From the NCBI RefSeq assembly GCF_006335015.1, contig NZ_VDGT01000018.1, forward strand, positions 1-64,000: DNA of 64,000 bases, in the 5' to 3' direction. This DNA is from Streptomyces sedi (GTDB lineage: Bacteria; Actinomycetota; Actinomycetes; Streptomycetales; Streptomycetaceae). Below the pieces are notes generated by a model. The model was not told where the DNA came from and searched no databases. It saw only the letters and a program-made list of their open reading frames with translations. Position numbers and translations under genes: made by a program. Every line of letters begins with the position of its first letter. Position 1 is the first letter of the stretch. Of this stretch, positions 30,485 through 40,046 are shown piece after piece.

Positions 30485-31758
30485 GGCGTCATCTCCTGCC
30501 TCGTGGCCCCGGCCGGGTGGCCGCCGACCAGCTCGCGCGCGCGTCGCCGCGCCACGCGTTCCGCTTCCAGGACGTCCGGGAGGGTCAGTGAGGTTCCCGC
30601 ACCGCCCCGCGCCAGCTCGTCCACCACCCGCTCCACGGTGTCCACGATGCCGAGGAACGGCAGCCGGCCGGCGAGGAACGCGTCCACGCACTCCTCGTTG
30701 GCCGCGTTGAACACCGCGGGCGCGGTACCGCCGAGGCTACCGACCCGCCGGGCGAGGGGCACCGAGGGGAAGGCATCGGTGTCCAGCGGCAGGAACTCCC
30801 AGGTGTGCGCGGTGGTCCAGTCGCAGGACGGGGCGGCGCCCGCCACCCGGTCGGGCCAGCCGAGCGCCAGCGCGATGGGCAGCCGCATGTCGGGCGGGCT
30901 GGCCTGGAGCAGCGCCGAGCCGTCCACGAACTCCACCATGGAGTGAACGTAGGACTGAGGGTGGACGACGACCTCGATCCGGTCGAACGGGATGCCGTAG
31001 AGGAGGTGTGCCTCGATCACCTCCAGCCCCTTGTTGACCAGGGTCGCCGAGTTGACGGTGATGACCGGACCCATCTGCCAGGTGGGGTGGGCCAGCGCGT
31101 CCTCGGGGGTGACGTCGGCCAGCTGGGCGCGGCTCCGGCCGCGGAACGGGCCGCCGCTGGCCGTGACGACCAGCCGGTCGACCTCGGCGCGCGAGCCGCC
31201 GAGCAGCGCCTGGAAGAGCGCGGAGTGCTCGGAGTCGACCGGGATGATCTGTCCCGGCTTGGCCAGCTCGGTGACCAGCGGGCCGCCGACGATCAGGGAC
31301 TCCTTGTTGGCCAGCGCCAGCAGATGTCCCGCGGCGATGGCGGCCAGCGTCGGGGCCAGGCCGATGGAACCGGTGATGCCGTTGAGCACGGTGTGGCAGG
31401 GGCGGGAGGCCAGTTGGGCGGCGGCGTCGGGACCGGCGAGCACCTCGGGGAGCGCGGCACCCACGCCGTACTGGGCGCGCAGCGCCTGGCGCAGGGCGTC
31501 GGCGGCCTCGGGTCTGGCGACGGCGACGGCCGAGACCCGCAGCCGGTGGGCCTGGCCGGCCAGCAGCTCCAGGCGGTCACCGCCGGCGGAGAGCCCGGTG
31601 ACGCGGAAGAGACGGGGGTTGCGCAGCACCACGTCGATGGCCTGGGTGCCGATCGAGCCGGTCGAGCCGAGGATCACCACCTCGCGTGGCCCCTCGGGCG
31701 GCGGCTGGGCCGGGTACCTCAGATGCGGATCGGCGAGACAGGCGGGACTCTCGGTCAT
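30481..31758 (-). CDS. dxr: 1-deoxy-D-xylulose-5-phosphate reductoisomerase
   Basis: Dxr makes MEP from deoxyxylulose phosphate with NADPH, the first committed step of the isoprenoid pathway. The NADPH motif is [44 protein letters not shown], the flexible loop [11 protein letters not shown], and [18 protein letters not shown] follow. From the ATG at 31758 the protein has 425 residues, with an N-terminal extension of about 25. An upstream in-frame start at 31812 is possible. The stop overlaps the protease gene start. Confidence 0.95.
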   Translation of the reverse strand: MTESPACLADPHLRYPAQPPPEGPREVVILGSTGSIGTQAIDVVLRNPRLFRVTGLSAGGDRLELLAGQAHRLRVSAVAVARPEAADALRQALRAQYGVGAALPEVLAGPDAAAQLASRPCHTVLNGITGSIGLAPTLAAIAAGHLLALANKESLIVGGPLVTELAKPGQIIPVDSEHSALFQALLGGSRAEVDRLVVTASGGPFRGRSRAQLADVTPEDALAHPTWQMGPVITVNSATLVNKGLEVIEAHLLYGIPFDRIEVVVHPQSYVHSMVEFVDGSALLQASPPDMRLPIALALGWPDRVAGAAPSCDWTTAHTWEFLPLDTDAFPSVPLARRVGSLGGTAPAVFNAANEECVDAFLAGRLPFLGIVDTVERVVDELARGGAGTSLTLPDVLEAERVARRRARELVGGHPAGATRQEMTP

Positions 31759-31811
31759 CTCCCCATTGTCCCCACGCCACCGGGTCGCCCGCTGGCGGGT
31801 CGGTGAATCCA

Positions 31812-31828
31812 CCGCCCCTCCGGGGCGG
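31812..31828 (-). terminator. Short hairpin after the acyl-CoA dehydrogenase gene
   Basis: CCGCCCC-TCC-GGGGCGG forms a 7-bp stem with a 3-nt loop, 21 bases past the stop codon of the acyl-CoA dehydrogenase and 53 bases before dxr. Confidence 0.4.
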
Positions 31829-31849
31829 ACCGCACGGCGCGTGCGGGGT

Positions 31850-33772
31850 TCAGGGAGCCGGGGGAACGGGGCGGTGGAGATCGGGGTGGGGCGAGGGCCC
31901 CGGGGTGTGCGCGGCGATCCACGGTCCGGGCGTGGAGACGTCCGGCACGCCGGCCTCCAGCCAGCGGTGGCTGCCCTCGGCGACGGCGGCGGCCAGTCGG
32001 CCGTCGGCGCCGTCGGTGTTGTGCCAGAGGCGGGGGAACGTCTCCTCGATCCGCAGGTGCGCCTGGCGGCAGAACGCGTCCGCCAGCCGGTACGCCTCCA
32101 GCCCGTTCTCCCCGCCGGCGCGGATGCGTTCGGCGTGCACGCAGGCGGCGGTGACCGCGAACAGTTCGGCGCCGATGTCGACGATCCGGCCGAGGAAGCC
32201 CTGGCGGCGCTCCAGTCCGGCCTGCCAGCGGGTCATCCCGTAGAAGACGGCGCGGGCCAGCCGGCGGGCCGCGCGCTCGGCGTACCGCAGGTGGTGGGAG
32301 AGGTCGGGGTGGCCGGAGACGCGGAAGTCGCCGTAGGCGAGGGGGAGTTGGCCGCGGCCGGTGGCGAGGCTGGGGAGCCAGCGGACGTAGAAGCCGCCGG
32401 CGGCGACGGCCGCCCTGCGCTTGCGGGTGTGGTTGGCGTCCGGGTCGACGAGGGCGCCGGCGACCCTCAGATGGGCGTCCACGGCCTCCCTGGCGATCAG
32501 CAGCCGCATGATCTCGCTCGATCCCTCGAAGATCCGGTTGATCCGCAGGTCCCGCAGGAGCTGCTCGGCCGGCACGCCGCGCTCTCCCCTGGCGGCGAGC
32601 GAGGCGGCGGTCTCGTAGCCGCGGCCTCCCCTGATCTGGACCAGCTCGTCGGCGATCCGCCAGGCCATCTCGCTGCCCCAGAGCTTGGCGACGGCGGCCT
32701 CGACGCGGATGTCGTCGCGCTCCTCGTCGGCCAGCTCGCCGGAGAGCTCGACCATCGCCTCCAGCGCGAAGGTGGTGGCGGCGACGAAGGCGAGCTTGGA
32801 GGCGACCGCCTCGTGCTCGGCGAGCGGCCGGCCCCACTGGACGCGTTCGGTCGCCCACCGACGGGCCACGGACAGGCTCCACTTGGCGGCGCCCACGCAC
32901 ATCGCGGGCAGCGCGAGCCTGCCGGTGTTCAGCGTGGTCAGGGCGATCCGCAGCCCCTGGCCCTCCTCGCCGATCCGCCGCGCCGCCGGGACCCGGACGC
33001 GGTGCAGACGGGTGACGCCGTTCTCGATGCCGCGCAGGCCCATGAACGCGTTGCGGGCCTCGACCGTGATGCCCGGCGAGTCGGCCTCGACGACGAAGGC
33101 GGTGATCCCGCCCTGGTGGCCCGGCACGTCGGGCACCCTGGCCATCACGACCAGGAGTTCGGCGACGGGGCCGTTGGTCGTCCAGAGCTTGGTGCCCTCC
33201 AGCAGGTAGTCGTCGCCGTCGGGGGTGGCGGTGGTGGCGAGCCGCGCCGGGTCGGAGCCCACGTCGGGCTCGGTGAGCAGGAACGCCGAGAGGGCGCCGG
33301 CGGCGCAGCGCGGCAGATAGGCGCGGCGCTGCTCCTCGGTGCCGAAGAGCGCCAGCGGCTGCGGGACGCCGATCGACTGGTGGGCGGAGAGCATCGCGCC
33401 GACCGCGGGGCTCGCGGTGCCGACGACGGCGAGGGCGCGGCCGTAGGCGAGGTGGCTCAGGCCGAGCCCGCCGTACTCGGGCGCGATCCGCATCCCGAAG
33501 GCGCCCAGCTCCCGCAGGCCGTTGACCACCTCGTCCGGGACCCTGGCGTCCCGTTCGACGGCGGCGGCGTCGAGATGCTCCTCGGTGAACGCGGCGAGCC
33601 GCGCGAGGAAACGTTCCTCGTCGGCGGTGCACGCGTCGTCGGGCACGGGGCGCGGGTGGACCAGGTCCAGCCGCAGCCGTCCCAGGAACAGCTCCCCGGC
33701 GAAGCTGGGCCGGGCCCGCCCGCCGTCGCGGGCCGCCTCGGCGGTCCGTCTGGACTCGTCTTCGCTGGTCAT
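31850..33772 (-). CDS. Long-form acyl-CoA dehydrogenase (ACAD9/VLCAD-like)
   Basis: A 640-residue FAD enzyme of fatty-acid beta-oxidation. The dehydrogenase core occupies about residues 50-430: FGMRIAPEYGGLGLS, FLLTEPDVGSDPARL, LWTTNGPVAELLVVMA and the base glutamate region INRIFEGSSEIMRL. A further 200-residue helical domain follows (RRAAVAAGGFYVRWLPSLATG onwards), as in very-long-chain and ACAD9-type enzymes. Typical soluble acyl-CoA dehydrogenases have about 390 residues. The substrate is not determinable. It is divergent from the LacI gene and probably not part of the sugar locus. Confidence 0.93.
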   Translation of the reverse strand: MTSEDESRRTAEAARDGGRARPSFAGELFLGRLRLDLVHPRPVPDDACTADEERFLARLAAFTEEHLDAAAVERDARVPDEVVNGLRELGAFGMRIAPEYGGLGLSHLAYGRALAVVGTASPAVGAMLSAHQSIGVPQPLALFGTEEQRRAYLPRCAAGALSAFLLTEPDVGSDPARLATTATPDGDDYLLEGTKLWTTNGPVAELLVVMARVPDVPGHQGGITAFVVEADSPGITVEARNAFMGLRGIENGVTRLHRVRVPAARRIGEEGQGLRIALTTLNTGRLALPAMCVGAAKWSLSVARRWATERVQWGRPLAEHEAVASKLAFVAATTFALEAMVELSGELADEERDDIRVEAAVAKLWGSEMAWRIADELVQIRGGRGYETAASLAARGERGVPAEQLLRDLRINRIFEGSSEIMRLLIAREAVDAHLRVAGALVDPDANHTRKRRAAVAAGGFYVRWLPSLATGRGQLPLAYGDFRVSGHPDLSHHLRYAERAARRLARAVFYGMTRWQAGLERRQGFLGRIVDIGAELFAVTAACVHAERIRAGGENGLEAYRLADAFCRQAHLRIEETFPRLWHNTDGADGRLAAAVAEGSHRWLEAGVPDVSTPGPWIAAHTPGPSPHPDLHRPVPPAP

Positions 33773-33997
33773 CCTCGATCACCTCACCGAACGGGCCGGA
33801 CGGCGCACGGAAGCCACGGAGGTCGTCCGGGTGGGGGCACGGGTGGGGACTACTGACTGCCTATGTACCCGTCGCACGGCGTGATCGCACCTCGGGTGTG
33901 ACGCGGACGACCGCCCACCGTCTCGGTCGCGCTCCACCGTCGCCCGCGCCCGCCACCGATGCACCGCGCGGGTGGGTGACCGCCGGGACGGAGAGAG

Positions 33998-34012
33998 GTG
34001 AAGCGCTTCGAC
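33998..34012. promoter_or_regulatory. LacI-type operator O1 (core GAAGCGCTTC)
   Basis: GTGAAGCGCTTCGAC contains a perfect 10-bp palindrome (34000-34009) with the CG centre that LacI-family proteins prefer. It lies 12 bases upstream of the predicted -35 box of lacI. The same core occurs at 34090, 41762 and 41932, all next to promoters of this locus. Confidence 0.75.
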
Positions 34013-34021
34013 GTAGGCGTC

Positions 34022-34050
34022 TGGACACCCCCAGCGACCGGGTCTATGGT
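34022..34050 (+). promoter_or_regulatory. Predicted promoter of the lacI-type gene
   Basis: TGGACA (34022-34027) and TATGGT (34045-34050) are 17 bases apart, a good vegetative promoter with the -35 matching consensus at five of six positions. Operators O1 and O2 flank it, so the regulator probably represses itself. The predicted leader is about 100 bases. Confidence 0.5.
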
Positions 34051-34087
34051 CAACGGCACCGCCTGCGGCGGGTCGCCGCCACCGTTG

Positions 34088-34102
34088 TCGAAGCGCTTCA
34101 GT
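34088..34102. promoter_or_regulatory. LacI-type operator O2 (core GAAGCGCTTC)
   Basis: GTCGAAGCGCTTCAG is the reverse-complement arrangement of O1. The two centres are 90 bases apart, about nine helical turns, which would allow looping. It is located about 30-45 bases downstream of the predicted lacI transcription start. Confidence 0.75.
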
Positions 34103-34154
34103 CCCGGCCCCGGCACGCCGCCCACCGTGTACCGGGAGAGAACGGGAGAGCTTC

Positions 34155-35201
34155 ATGGTCACCCTCGCCGAGGTCGCCCGGCACGCCGGCGTCTCCGCCA
34201 GCACGGTGAGCTATGTCCTCAGCGGCAAGCGGACCATCTCCACCCCGACCAGGGAGCGGGTCGAGCGCAGCATCAGGGAGTTGGGCTACCACCCGAACGC
34301 GGGCGCGCGGGCGTTGGCCAGCAGCAGGTCGCACATCATCGCGCTGATGATGCCACTGCGCACCGAGATGTATCTCCCGGTGATGATGGAGATCGCCATC
34401 GCGGTGGCGACCACCGCCAGGGAGCACGCGCACGACGTGCTGCTGCTGACCGGGCAGGAGGGGCCGGAGGCGGCCCGGCGGGTGGTGGGCAGCGGGCTGG
34501 CCGACGCGATGATCCTGATGGACGTGGAGCTGGAGGACCAGCGGCTGCCGCTGGTGCGGGAGACCTCGCGGCCCTCTGTGCTGATCGGGCTGCCCTCGGA
34601 CACCAGCGGACTGACCTGCGTCGATCTGGACTTCGCGGCGACCGGGCGGCTGTGCGTCGATCATCTGGCACGGCTGGGGCACCGGGATCTCGCGGTGGTG
34701 GGTGAGGCCGCGGCGGTCTACGAGCGGCGGACCGGCTTCGCCGAGCGCACGGTGCGCGGGGTGCGGGAGCGCGCCGACGAGTTGGGGATGCGGGTGCTGC
34801 ACCGGCCGTGCGACGGCTCGTACGAGTCGGTGGCCGGCACGTTGGCCAGGATCTTCGAGGAGCGCCCCGGCACCACGGGGCTCGTGGTGCAGAACGAGGC
34901 GGCGATCGAGCCGCTGCTGGGCCTGCTGCGGCAGCAGGGGCGCGCCGTGCCCGAGGACGTGTCGGTGGTGGCGATCTGCCCCGAGCAGGTGGCGGCCGGC
35001 ACCTCGGTGGCGTTGACCTCGGTGGCGATACCGGCGCAGCGGATGGGCCGGCTGGCCGTCGAGTCGGTGATGGCGTTGGCCAGGGCCTCGGCCGCCGGCG
35101 GGGGCGCGGAACCGGTCGCGCCGCGCGTCGAGTTGCTGCCGCCCGCGCTCACGGTGCGGGCGAGCACCGGTCCCGCGCCGGGCGGGCGTCGCGCCGGGTG
35201 A
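34155..35201 (+). CDS. LacI-family transcriptional regulator of the glycan locus
   Basis: A 348-residue repressor. The N-terminal helix-turn-helix and hinge are MVTLAEVARHAGVSASTVSYVL and ERVERSIRELGYHPNAGARAL. A periplasmic-binding-protein-like sensor domain follows (SHIIALMMP, DAMILMDVELEDQRL, VLIGLPSD, DVSVVAICPEQVAAG). The ligand is presumably a mono- or oligosaccharide imported by the nearby ABC system. It starts at an ATG after GGGAGAG. Four identical operator cores at its own promoter and in the divergent transporter/GH3 region are the natural targets. Confidence 0.93.
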   Translation: MVTLAEVARHAGVSASTVSYVLSGKRTISTPTRERVERSIRELGYHPNAGARALASSRSHIIALMMPLRTEMYLPVMMEIAIAVATTAREHAHDVLLLTGQEGPEAARRVVGSGLADAMILMDVELEDQRLPLVRETSRPSVLIGLPSDTSGLTCVDLDFAATGRLCVDHLARLGHRDLAVVGEAAAVYERRTGFAERTVRGVRERADELGMRVLHRPCDGSYESVAGTLARIFEERPGTTGLVVQNEAAIEPLLGLLRQQGRAVPEDVSVVAICPEQVAAGTSVALTSVAIPAQRMGRLAVESVMALARASAAGGGAEPVAPRVELLPPALTVRASTGPAPGGRRAG

Positions 35202-35202
35202 C

Positions 35203-35225
35203 GGCCCCGCCGGGGCGGCGGGGCC
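35203..35225. terminator. Bidirectional terminator between the LacI and GH12 genes
   Basis: GGCCCCGCC (35203-35211) and GGCGGGGCC (35217-35225) form a perfect 9-bp stem with a 5-nt loop, centred between two convergent stop codons (35201 and 35238). Confidence 0.7.
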
Positions 35226-35237
35226 GCTGTCCCGGCG

Positions 35238-35954
35238 TCAGCCGCCGCTGACGGAGAACTCGTGGGTGGTGAAGTCGAGTCCGCCGGCGGACGAGGTGAT
35301 CTCGTAGCCGAACTGCACGTCGCCGATGACCTCGCTCTGGTCCATCCAGCCCTGCTCCGTGATCCAGTCCAGGATCGGCACGATGTCGACCTCGCCGGAG
35401 GAGGTGCTGCCCTGGCGGAGGAACGAGTAGACGTTGTTGTTCCCGTTGCTGCCGTTGTAGACGTCCCAGGTGTGGCCGCCGAGTGTGGCCTCGCCGACCG
35501 GTTCGCCCAGCGGTCCCACGGGGCCGTACCAGTTCATCCAGAGCATGATCTCGTGGTCGTGGTTCTCGTCCCAGACGTCGTAGGCCGTGTTGTAGGCGCC
35601 GGCGCTGGGGACGGTCACGTCGAAGGTGGAGCTGAGCGAGCCGATGTCCTGGATCGGCTCGCCGACGATGTACTTGGCGTTGGGGTAGGACTTGATGCCG
35701 CCGGTGTCCGGGTGGTCGGCGTCGACGCTCCAGCTGGAGCCGGAGTCGGCGGCTATGCACTGCGAGCCGGCGCCGGAGCCCCAGATGTTGTTGTAGACGA
35801 TGTAGCCGTCGGGGTCGGTCCAGTTGCCCCACTGCTCGCAGGACTCGAACGCGGCGGCGGCGTTGGCGGTGCCGGCGGAGACGCCGACCACGGTGGTCAG
35901 CGCGACGGCGGGGGCGAGCACCAGGGTGCGGGCCTTCGGGATGCGTCGTTTCAC
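35238..35954 (-). CDS. Secreted GH12 endoglucanase/xyloglucanase-type glycosidase
   Basis: A 238-residue exported enzyme. A Sec signal peptide (basic MKRRIPKAR, hydrophobic TLVLAPAVALTTVVGV, AxA cleavage near SAGTANAAA) is followed by a GH12 domain. Family marks are WGNWTDPDGYIVYNNIWG, the nucleophile glutamate in DHEIMLWMNWYGP, and the acid/base glutamate in VQFGYEITSS. GH12 enzymes cleave beta-1,4-glucan, mixed-linkage glucan or xyloglucan. The GTG start follows AAGGAG and overlaps the GH42 stop as GTGA. A longer open frame upstream is only read-through of another GH42 frame. It is the last gene of the five-gene operon and the only exported enzyme in it. Confidence 0.9.
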   Translation of the reverse strand: MKRRIPKARTLVLAPAVALTTVVGVSAGTANAAAAFESCEQWGNWTDPDGYIVYNNIWGSGAGSQCIAADSGSSWSVDADHPDTGGIKSYPNAKYIVGEPIQDIGSLSSTFDVTVPSAGAYNTAYDVWDENHDHEIMLWMNWYGPVGPLGEPVGEATLGGHTWDVYNGSNGNNNVYSFLRQGSTSSGEVDIVPILDWITEQGWMDQSEVIGDVQFGYEITSSAGGLDFTTHEFSVSGG

Positions 35955-37981
35955 GGGTGGGGCTCCTTCTTCTCGTGGGGGGTCGTGCCGGTGGGGGTGA
36001 GAACGGCCGCGCCGCGCCGGGCGAGGGTGATCCCGTCCGGGTGGGCGCGGCCGTTGAGCAGGTCGGTGCGGGGGGACGGGAGGGGGACGGTGACCGGCTC
36101 GGTGGTGTGGTTCAGCAGGAAGAGCGCGGGGCCGCGGCGGATCGCCTCGACGCCGTCGGGCAGCCCGGGCAGCGTCGGCGCGACGCCGGCGGCCTCGGCG
36201 GCGCGGGCCAGCAGGGCGGCCAGCGCCTCGGGTCGGGGCAGGGTGGTGAGGTACCAGGCCGAGCCGTCGCCGCGCCGGGCGCGGGTGACGGCGGGGCCGC
36301 CGGCCAGCTCGCCTTCGGCGTAGCGGGCGAGCACCTCGGCGTCGGCGACGTCCACGTCCTCGCTCCACAGCCCGGCGCGGGTGCCGTCGTCGAGGGCGAG
36401 CGTGGCGCCGTCGGGCAGCGGCCACCACTCGTGGACCGTTTCGAGGCCGAGCAGCGCCCGGAGCGCCGGCGCGAGGCCGCCGGGCCGCACCCGGTCGTCC
36501 TCGTCGGTGACGCCGGTGAAGAAGCCGCAGACCAGGGTGCCGCCGCCGTGCACGAAGTCGACGAGGCGGGCGAGCGCCGCGTCGGACAGCAGCGGCAGGT
36601 GGGGCGCGACCACCATCCGGTAGCGGCCGAGGTCGGCCTCGGGGTGGGCGAGGTCGGTGGCGAGGTTGCGGCGCCACAGGGCGTGGTGCCAGCCGGACAG
36701 CAGCTCCCGGTAGTCGACCGGGGCCGAGGGGCGGCCGGGCTGCTGGCTCACCCACCAGGCGGGCCAGTCGTGGAGCACCGCGATGCCGGCGGGGGCGACC
36801 GGGGTTCCGACCAGGCCGGCCAGCCGTTCCAGGTCGGCGCCCAGTTCCCGGACGCGGGTGAAGCCCCGGGAGGCGGGGCCGGCGTGCGGCAGCATCGCCG
36901 AGTGGTACTTCTCGGCGCCCTGGCGGGAGGCGCGCCACTGGAAGAAGCAGACGCCGTCGGCTCCCCTGGCGACGGCCTGGAGCGACCACTGGCGCAGCAC
37001 GCCGGGCGGCTTGGGCACGTTGACGGGACGGAAGTTGACGGCGGAGGCGGCCTGTTCCATCAGCAGCCAGCGGCCACCGGCCTGGGACCTGGTGAGGTCG
37101 GCGACCAGCGCGCCGTGGGCCGGCCCCGCCGGGTCGCGCCAGTCGGCGGCGGGGTCGGGGTAGACGTCGACGGAGACCACGTCCTGCTCCGCCGCCCAGC
37201 GCCAGCCGTCGAGGCCGGCGAAGAGCGGCATCTGGTTGGAGGTCACCGGGACGCCGGGGCTGTGCGCGGCGACGATGTCGCGTTCGGCCAGATAGCATTC
37301 CAGCAGCGCGTCGCTGGTGAAGCGGCGGAAGTCCAGCGCCCGCGTGGGGTTGCCGAGGTACTGGGCGCGGCGTGGGGGGATGACCTCGTCCCAGGAGTCG
37401 TGGCGCTGGCTCCAGAACGCGGTGCCCCAGGCGGCGTCGAGCGCCGCGAGGTCGCCGTACCTGGCGCGCAGCCAGCGGCGGAAGTGGGCGGCCGTCGTCT
37501 CGCACCAGCAGGGGGTGCCGTACTCGTTGTTGACGTGCCACAGCCGCAGCGCCGGGTGGTCGCCGTAGCGGCGGGCGAGGTCGGTGGTGATCCGGGCGGC
37601 GTGCTCGCGGTAGGCGGGCGAGGAGGCGCAGAAGTGGTTGCGCGAGCCGTACCAGACCACCCCGCCGTGCTCGTCGCGCGGCAGGGTGTCGGGGTGGCGG
37701 GCGCCGAGCCAGGGCGGCGGGGAGGCGGTGGGGGTGGCGAGGCAGACCCCGACGCCGGCACCGTGGAGCGCGTCCAGCACGCGGTCGAGCCAGCCGAACT
37801 CCCGTGCGCCGGGCCGGGGTTCGATGGTCGCCCAGGAGAAGACGCCGACGGTGACGAGGTTGACGCCGGCCTCCCGCATCAGCCGGATGTCCTCGTCGAG
37901 CATCGACTCGGGCCACTGCTCGGGGTTGTAGTCGCCGCCGAAGAGCAGGCGGCCTCGGAGGGCGTCGTCGAGTTCCGGCAC
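35951..37981 (-). CDS. GH42 beta-galactosidase
   Basis: A 676-residue intracellular enzyme with no signal peptide. The GH42 start FGGDYNPEQWPESMLDEDIRLM is clear. The acid/base glutamate is in LRLWHVNNEYG, and the nucleophile is in WLLMEQAAS. The trimerisation domain (MVVAPHLPLLSDAALARLVDFVHGGGTLV) and the small C-terminal beta domain complete it. Likely substrates are terminal beta-galactosides or related sugars of imported oligosaccharides; some GH42 enzymes also take arabinosides. It starts 34 bases after the permease stop and is coupled to GH12. Confidence 0.93.
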   Translation of the reverse strand: MPELDDALRGRLLFGGDYNPEQWPESMLDEDIRLMREAGVNLVTVGVFSWATIEPRPGAREFGWLDRVLDALHGAGVGVCLATPTASPPPWLGARHPDTLPRDEHGGVVWYGSRNHFCASSPAYREHAARITTDLARRYGDHPALRLWHVNNEYGTPCWCETTAAHFRRWLRARYGDLAALDAAWGTAFWSQRHDSWDEVIPPRRAQYLGNPTRALDFRRFTSDALLECYLAERDIVAAHSPGVPVTSNQMPLFAGLDGWRWAAEQDVVSVDVYPDPAADWRDPAGPAHGALVADLTRSQAGGRWLLMEQAASAVNFRPVNVPKPPGVLRQWSLQAVARGADGVCFFQWRASRQGAEKYHSAMLPHAGPASRGFTRVRELGADLERLAGLVGTPVAPAGIAVLHDWPAWWVSQQPGRPSAPVDYRELLSGWHHALWRRNLATDLAHPEADLGRYRMVVAPHLPLLSDAALARLVDFVHGGGTLVCGFFTGVTDEDDRVRPGGLAPALRALLGLETVHEWWPLPDGATLALDDGTRAGLWSEDVDVADAEVLARYAEGELAGGPAVTRARRGDGSAWYLTTLPRPEALAALLARAAEAAGVAPTLPGLPDGVEAIRRGPALFLLNHTTEPVTVPLPSPRTDLLNGRAHPDGITLARRGAAVLTPTGTTPHEKKEPHP

Positions 37982-38015
37982 GTCGCGTGTACCTCCCGCT
38001 GTTGTCGCACGCTGG

Positions 38016-38951
38016 TCAGCCCTTGACGGCGCCGATCAACATGCCCTTCTTGAAGTGGCGTTGGACGAACGGGGAGAGCACGGCGACCGGCAGCAGCGCC
38101 AGCACCATCACGGCGGTCTGCACCGCGAGGCTGGGGATCTGCCCGGTGCCGATCACCTGGGCCATGCCGGCGGGGCGTTCGCCCTCGATGACGATCTGCT
38201 GGAGCACGTTCTGGAGCGGCAGCTTCTCCTGGTCCTGGATGTAGAGGAAGCCGTTGAACCAGTTGCTCCAGTAGCCGACGGCGTAGAAGAGGGAGATCAC
38301 GGCGAGCACCGCGCGGGAGAGCGGCAGCACGATGGTCCACAGGATGCGCCACTCCCCCGCCCCGTCGATGCGGGCGCTGTCCACGATCTCCTGGCCGACG
38401 TTCATGAAGAACGCGCGCAGCACCAGGATGTTGAAGACGTTGACCACCATCGGCAGGATCAGCGCGGCGTAGCTGTTCATCAGGCCGAGCGTCTGGATCA
38501 GCAGATAGGTGGGGATCAGGCCGGCGCCGCCGAAGAACATGGTGGCCAGCAGGGTCATCAGCAGCGGCCGGTGCCAGAGCGAGCCGAGCCGGGAGAGCCC
38601 GTACGCGGCGAGCACGGAGACGGCCATGCTGAAGAGGGTGCCGACCAGGGTGATGCCGACGGCGATCACCATGGACCTGGCGACCTGGCCGCCGCCGAGC
38701 AGCTCGCGGTAGGCGGCGAGGCTGAGGCTCTCGGGCCAGACGACCAGCCCGCCGGCGCGGGAGATGGCCTCGGCGTCGGAGAGGCTGGTGACGACCACGA
38801 TCCACAGCGGGAAGAGCACGGCCAGCAGCGCGATCGCCAGGATGACGCCCTTGGCGGCGAGCCCGACCCGGGTGGGCGGCTCCTCCCAGGACGGCCTGCG
38901 GCGCCGCCCGGTCTCCTCGTCGTCCTCGACCAGGACGCTGGTCTCGCTCAT
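38016..38951 (-). CDS. Carbohydrate ABC transporter permease (second subunit, YtcP/MalG type)
   Basis: A 311-residue membrane protein with about six helices (first near 33-52: GVILAIALLAVLFPLWIVVV). The EAA loop that docks the ATPase is DSARIDGAGEWRILWTIVLPLSR, with the G-I/V-LP pattern. It begins at an ATG that overlaps the upstream permease stop (ATGA). The frame continuing to 39539 is inside the other permease and is not coding. It forms the channel with the product of 38948-40015. Confidence 0.93.
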   Translation of the reverse strand: MSETSVLVEDDEETGRRRRPSWEEPPTRVGLAAKGVILAIALLAVLFPLWIVVVTSLSDAEAISRAGGLVVWPESLSLAAYRELLGGGQVARSMVIAVGITLVGTLFSMAVSVLAAYGLSRLGSLWHRPLLMTLLATMFFGGAGLIPTYLLIQTLGLMNSYAALILPMVVNVFNILVLRAFFMNVGQEIVDSARIDGAGEWRILWTIVLPLSRAVLAVISLFYAVGYWSNWFNGFLYIQDQEKLPLQNVLQQIVIEGERPAGMAQVIGTGQIPSLAVQTAVMVLALLPVAVLSPFVQRHFKKGMLIGAVKG

Positions 38952-40015
38952 GTCCGCCGGTACACCCCCTGCTCGCCCATCGCGTGGGCGACTCGGTTGG
39001 CGGCGAGCACCAGGGCGAGGCTGAAGACGCCCTTGACGATGCCGATGGCCGCCGCGTAGCTGAACTGGCCGTTCTCGATGCCGGTGTTCCAGACGTAGGT
39101 GTCCAGCACCTCGGCCGCCCCCGGCCCGACGGCGGTGCGTTGGATCATGAACTGCTCCATGCCGACGGTCAGCATGTTGCCGACCTGGAGCACCAGCAGC
39201 AGCGCGATCACCGGGCGCAACGCGGGCAGGGTCACGTGCCAGACCCGGCGCCATCTGCCGGCGCCGTCGACGGCGGCCGACTCGTAGAGCTCCTGGTTGA
39301 CGGTGGAGAGCGCGGCGAGGAAGACGATGATGCCCCAGCCGGCGTCCTTCCAGATGACCTGGAAGGTGATGAGGAACTTGAAGAACCCGGGGTCGGTCAT
39401 GAGGTCGAAGCCGTCGTCCCAACCGTTCTCCCGGAGCGTCTGGGCGACCATCCCGGCGCCGCCGAGGACCTGTTGGAAGACGGTGATCACCAGCACCCAG
39501 GAGAAGAAGTGCGGCAGGTAGAGCACGGCCTGCGCCCACGCCCTGACCTTGCTGTGCAGGATGCTGTTGATCAGGATCGCCAGAGCGATCGGAATGGGAA
39601 AGAAGAAGATCAGTTGGAGCGCGGAGAAGACCAGCGTGTTCTGGAGCGCGTCCCAGAAGTAGCTGTCGTTGACCATCCGTTCGAACTGCTCAAGGCCGGC
39701 CCAGGCGCTGTTGGCCATCGACTCGAAGAAGCCGTCGCCGGCGTAGGGGCTGAAGTACTGGAAGGCGATGACGTTGCCGGCGATCGGGAGGTAGGCGAAG
39801 ACCAGCAGCAGCGCCACGCAGGGCAGCGTCATCAGGACCAGCGCGCGGTCCCGGCGCAGCCGGTGACGCAGGCGCACGCCGCCCTCGGGCAGGCGCCGGT
39901 CCGCGCGGGGGGCGCGCGGGCCGCGTCGGGCGCGGGCAGTGAGCCGGCGCGAACGGTCGGGGCCGTCGGGGTGTGGCCGCCCGGTCGCGGGGCGGGGGGC
40001 CGTGCTGCGTGCCAC
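38948..40015 (-). CDS. Carbohydrate ABC transporter permease (first subunit, LplB type)
   Basis: A 355-residue membrane protein with a basic, Pro/Arg-rich N terminus of about 55 residues before the first helix (LVLMTLPCVALLLVFAYLPI). EAA loop: ESAAVDGAGRWRRVWHVTLPAL. The pattern VYLPHFFSW-like (LYLPHFFSWVLVITVF) and FQYFSPYAG is typical of LplB/YtcP-class transporters for plant-polysaccharide fragments. It starts 31 bases after the binding-protein stop. No dedicated ATPase is in the operon; in Streptomyces such systems often share the common ATPase MsiK. Confidence 0.93.
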   Translation of the reverse strand: MARSTAPRPATGRPHPDGPDRSRRLTARARRGPRAPRADRRLPEGGVRLRHRLRRDRALVLMTLPCVALLLVFAYLPIAGNVIAFQYFSPYAGDGFFESMANSAWAGLEQFERMVNDSYFWDALQNTLVFSALQLIFFFPIPIALAILINSILHSKVRAWAQAVLYLPHFFSWVLVITVFQQVLGGAGMVAQTLRENGWDDGFDLMTDPGFFKFLITFQVIWKDAGWGIIVFLAALSTVNQELYESAAVDGAGRWRRVWHVTLPALRPVIALLLVLQVGNMLTVGMEQFMIQRTAVGPGAAEVLDTYVWNTGIENGQFSYAAAIGIVKGVFSLALVLAANRVAHAMGEQGVYRRT

Positions 40016-40046
40016 GGGGACTCCTCGGTGGTCTCGTCTCCCGGGC

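Noticed and set aside
35238-37916. An apparent 892-codon fusion protein ending in the GH12 domain
   Set aside because: Its first ~650 codons lie in a wrong frame of the GH42 gene. The GH12 signal peptide and ribosome site mark the true start at 35954.
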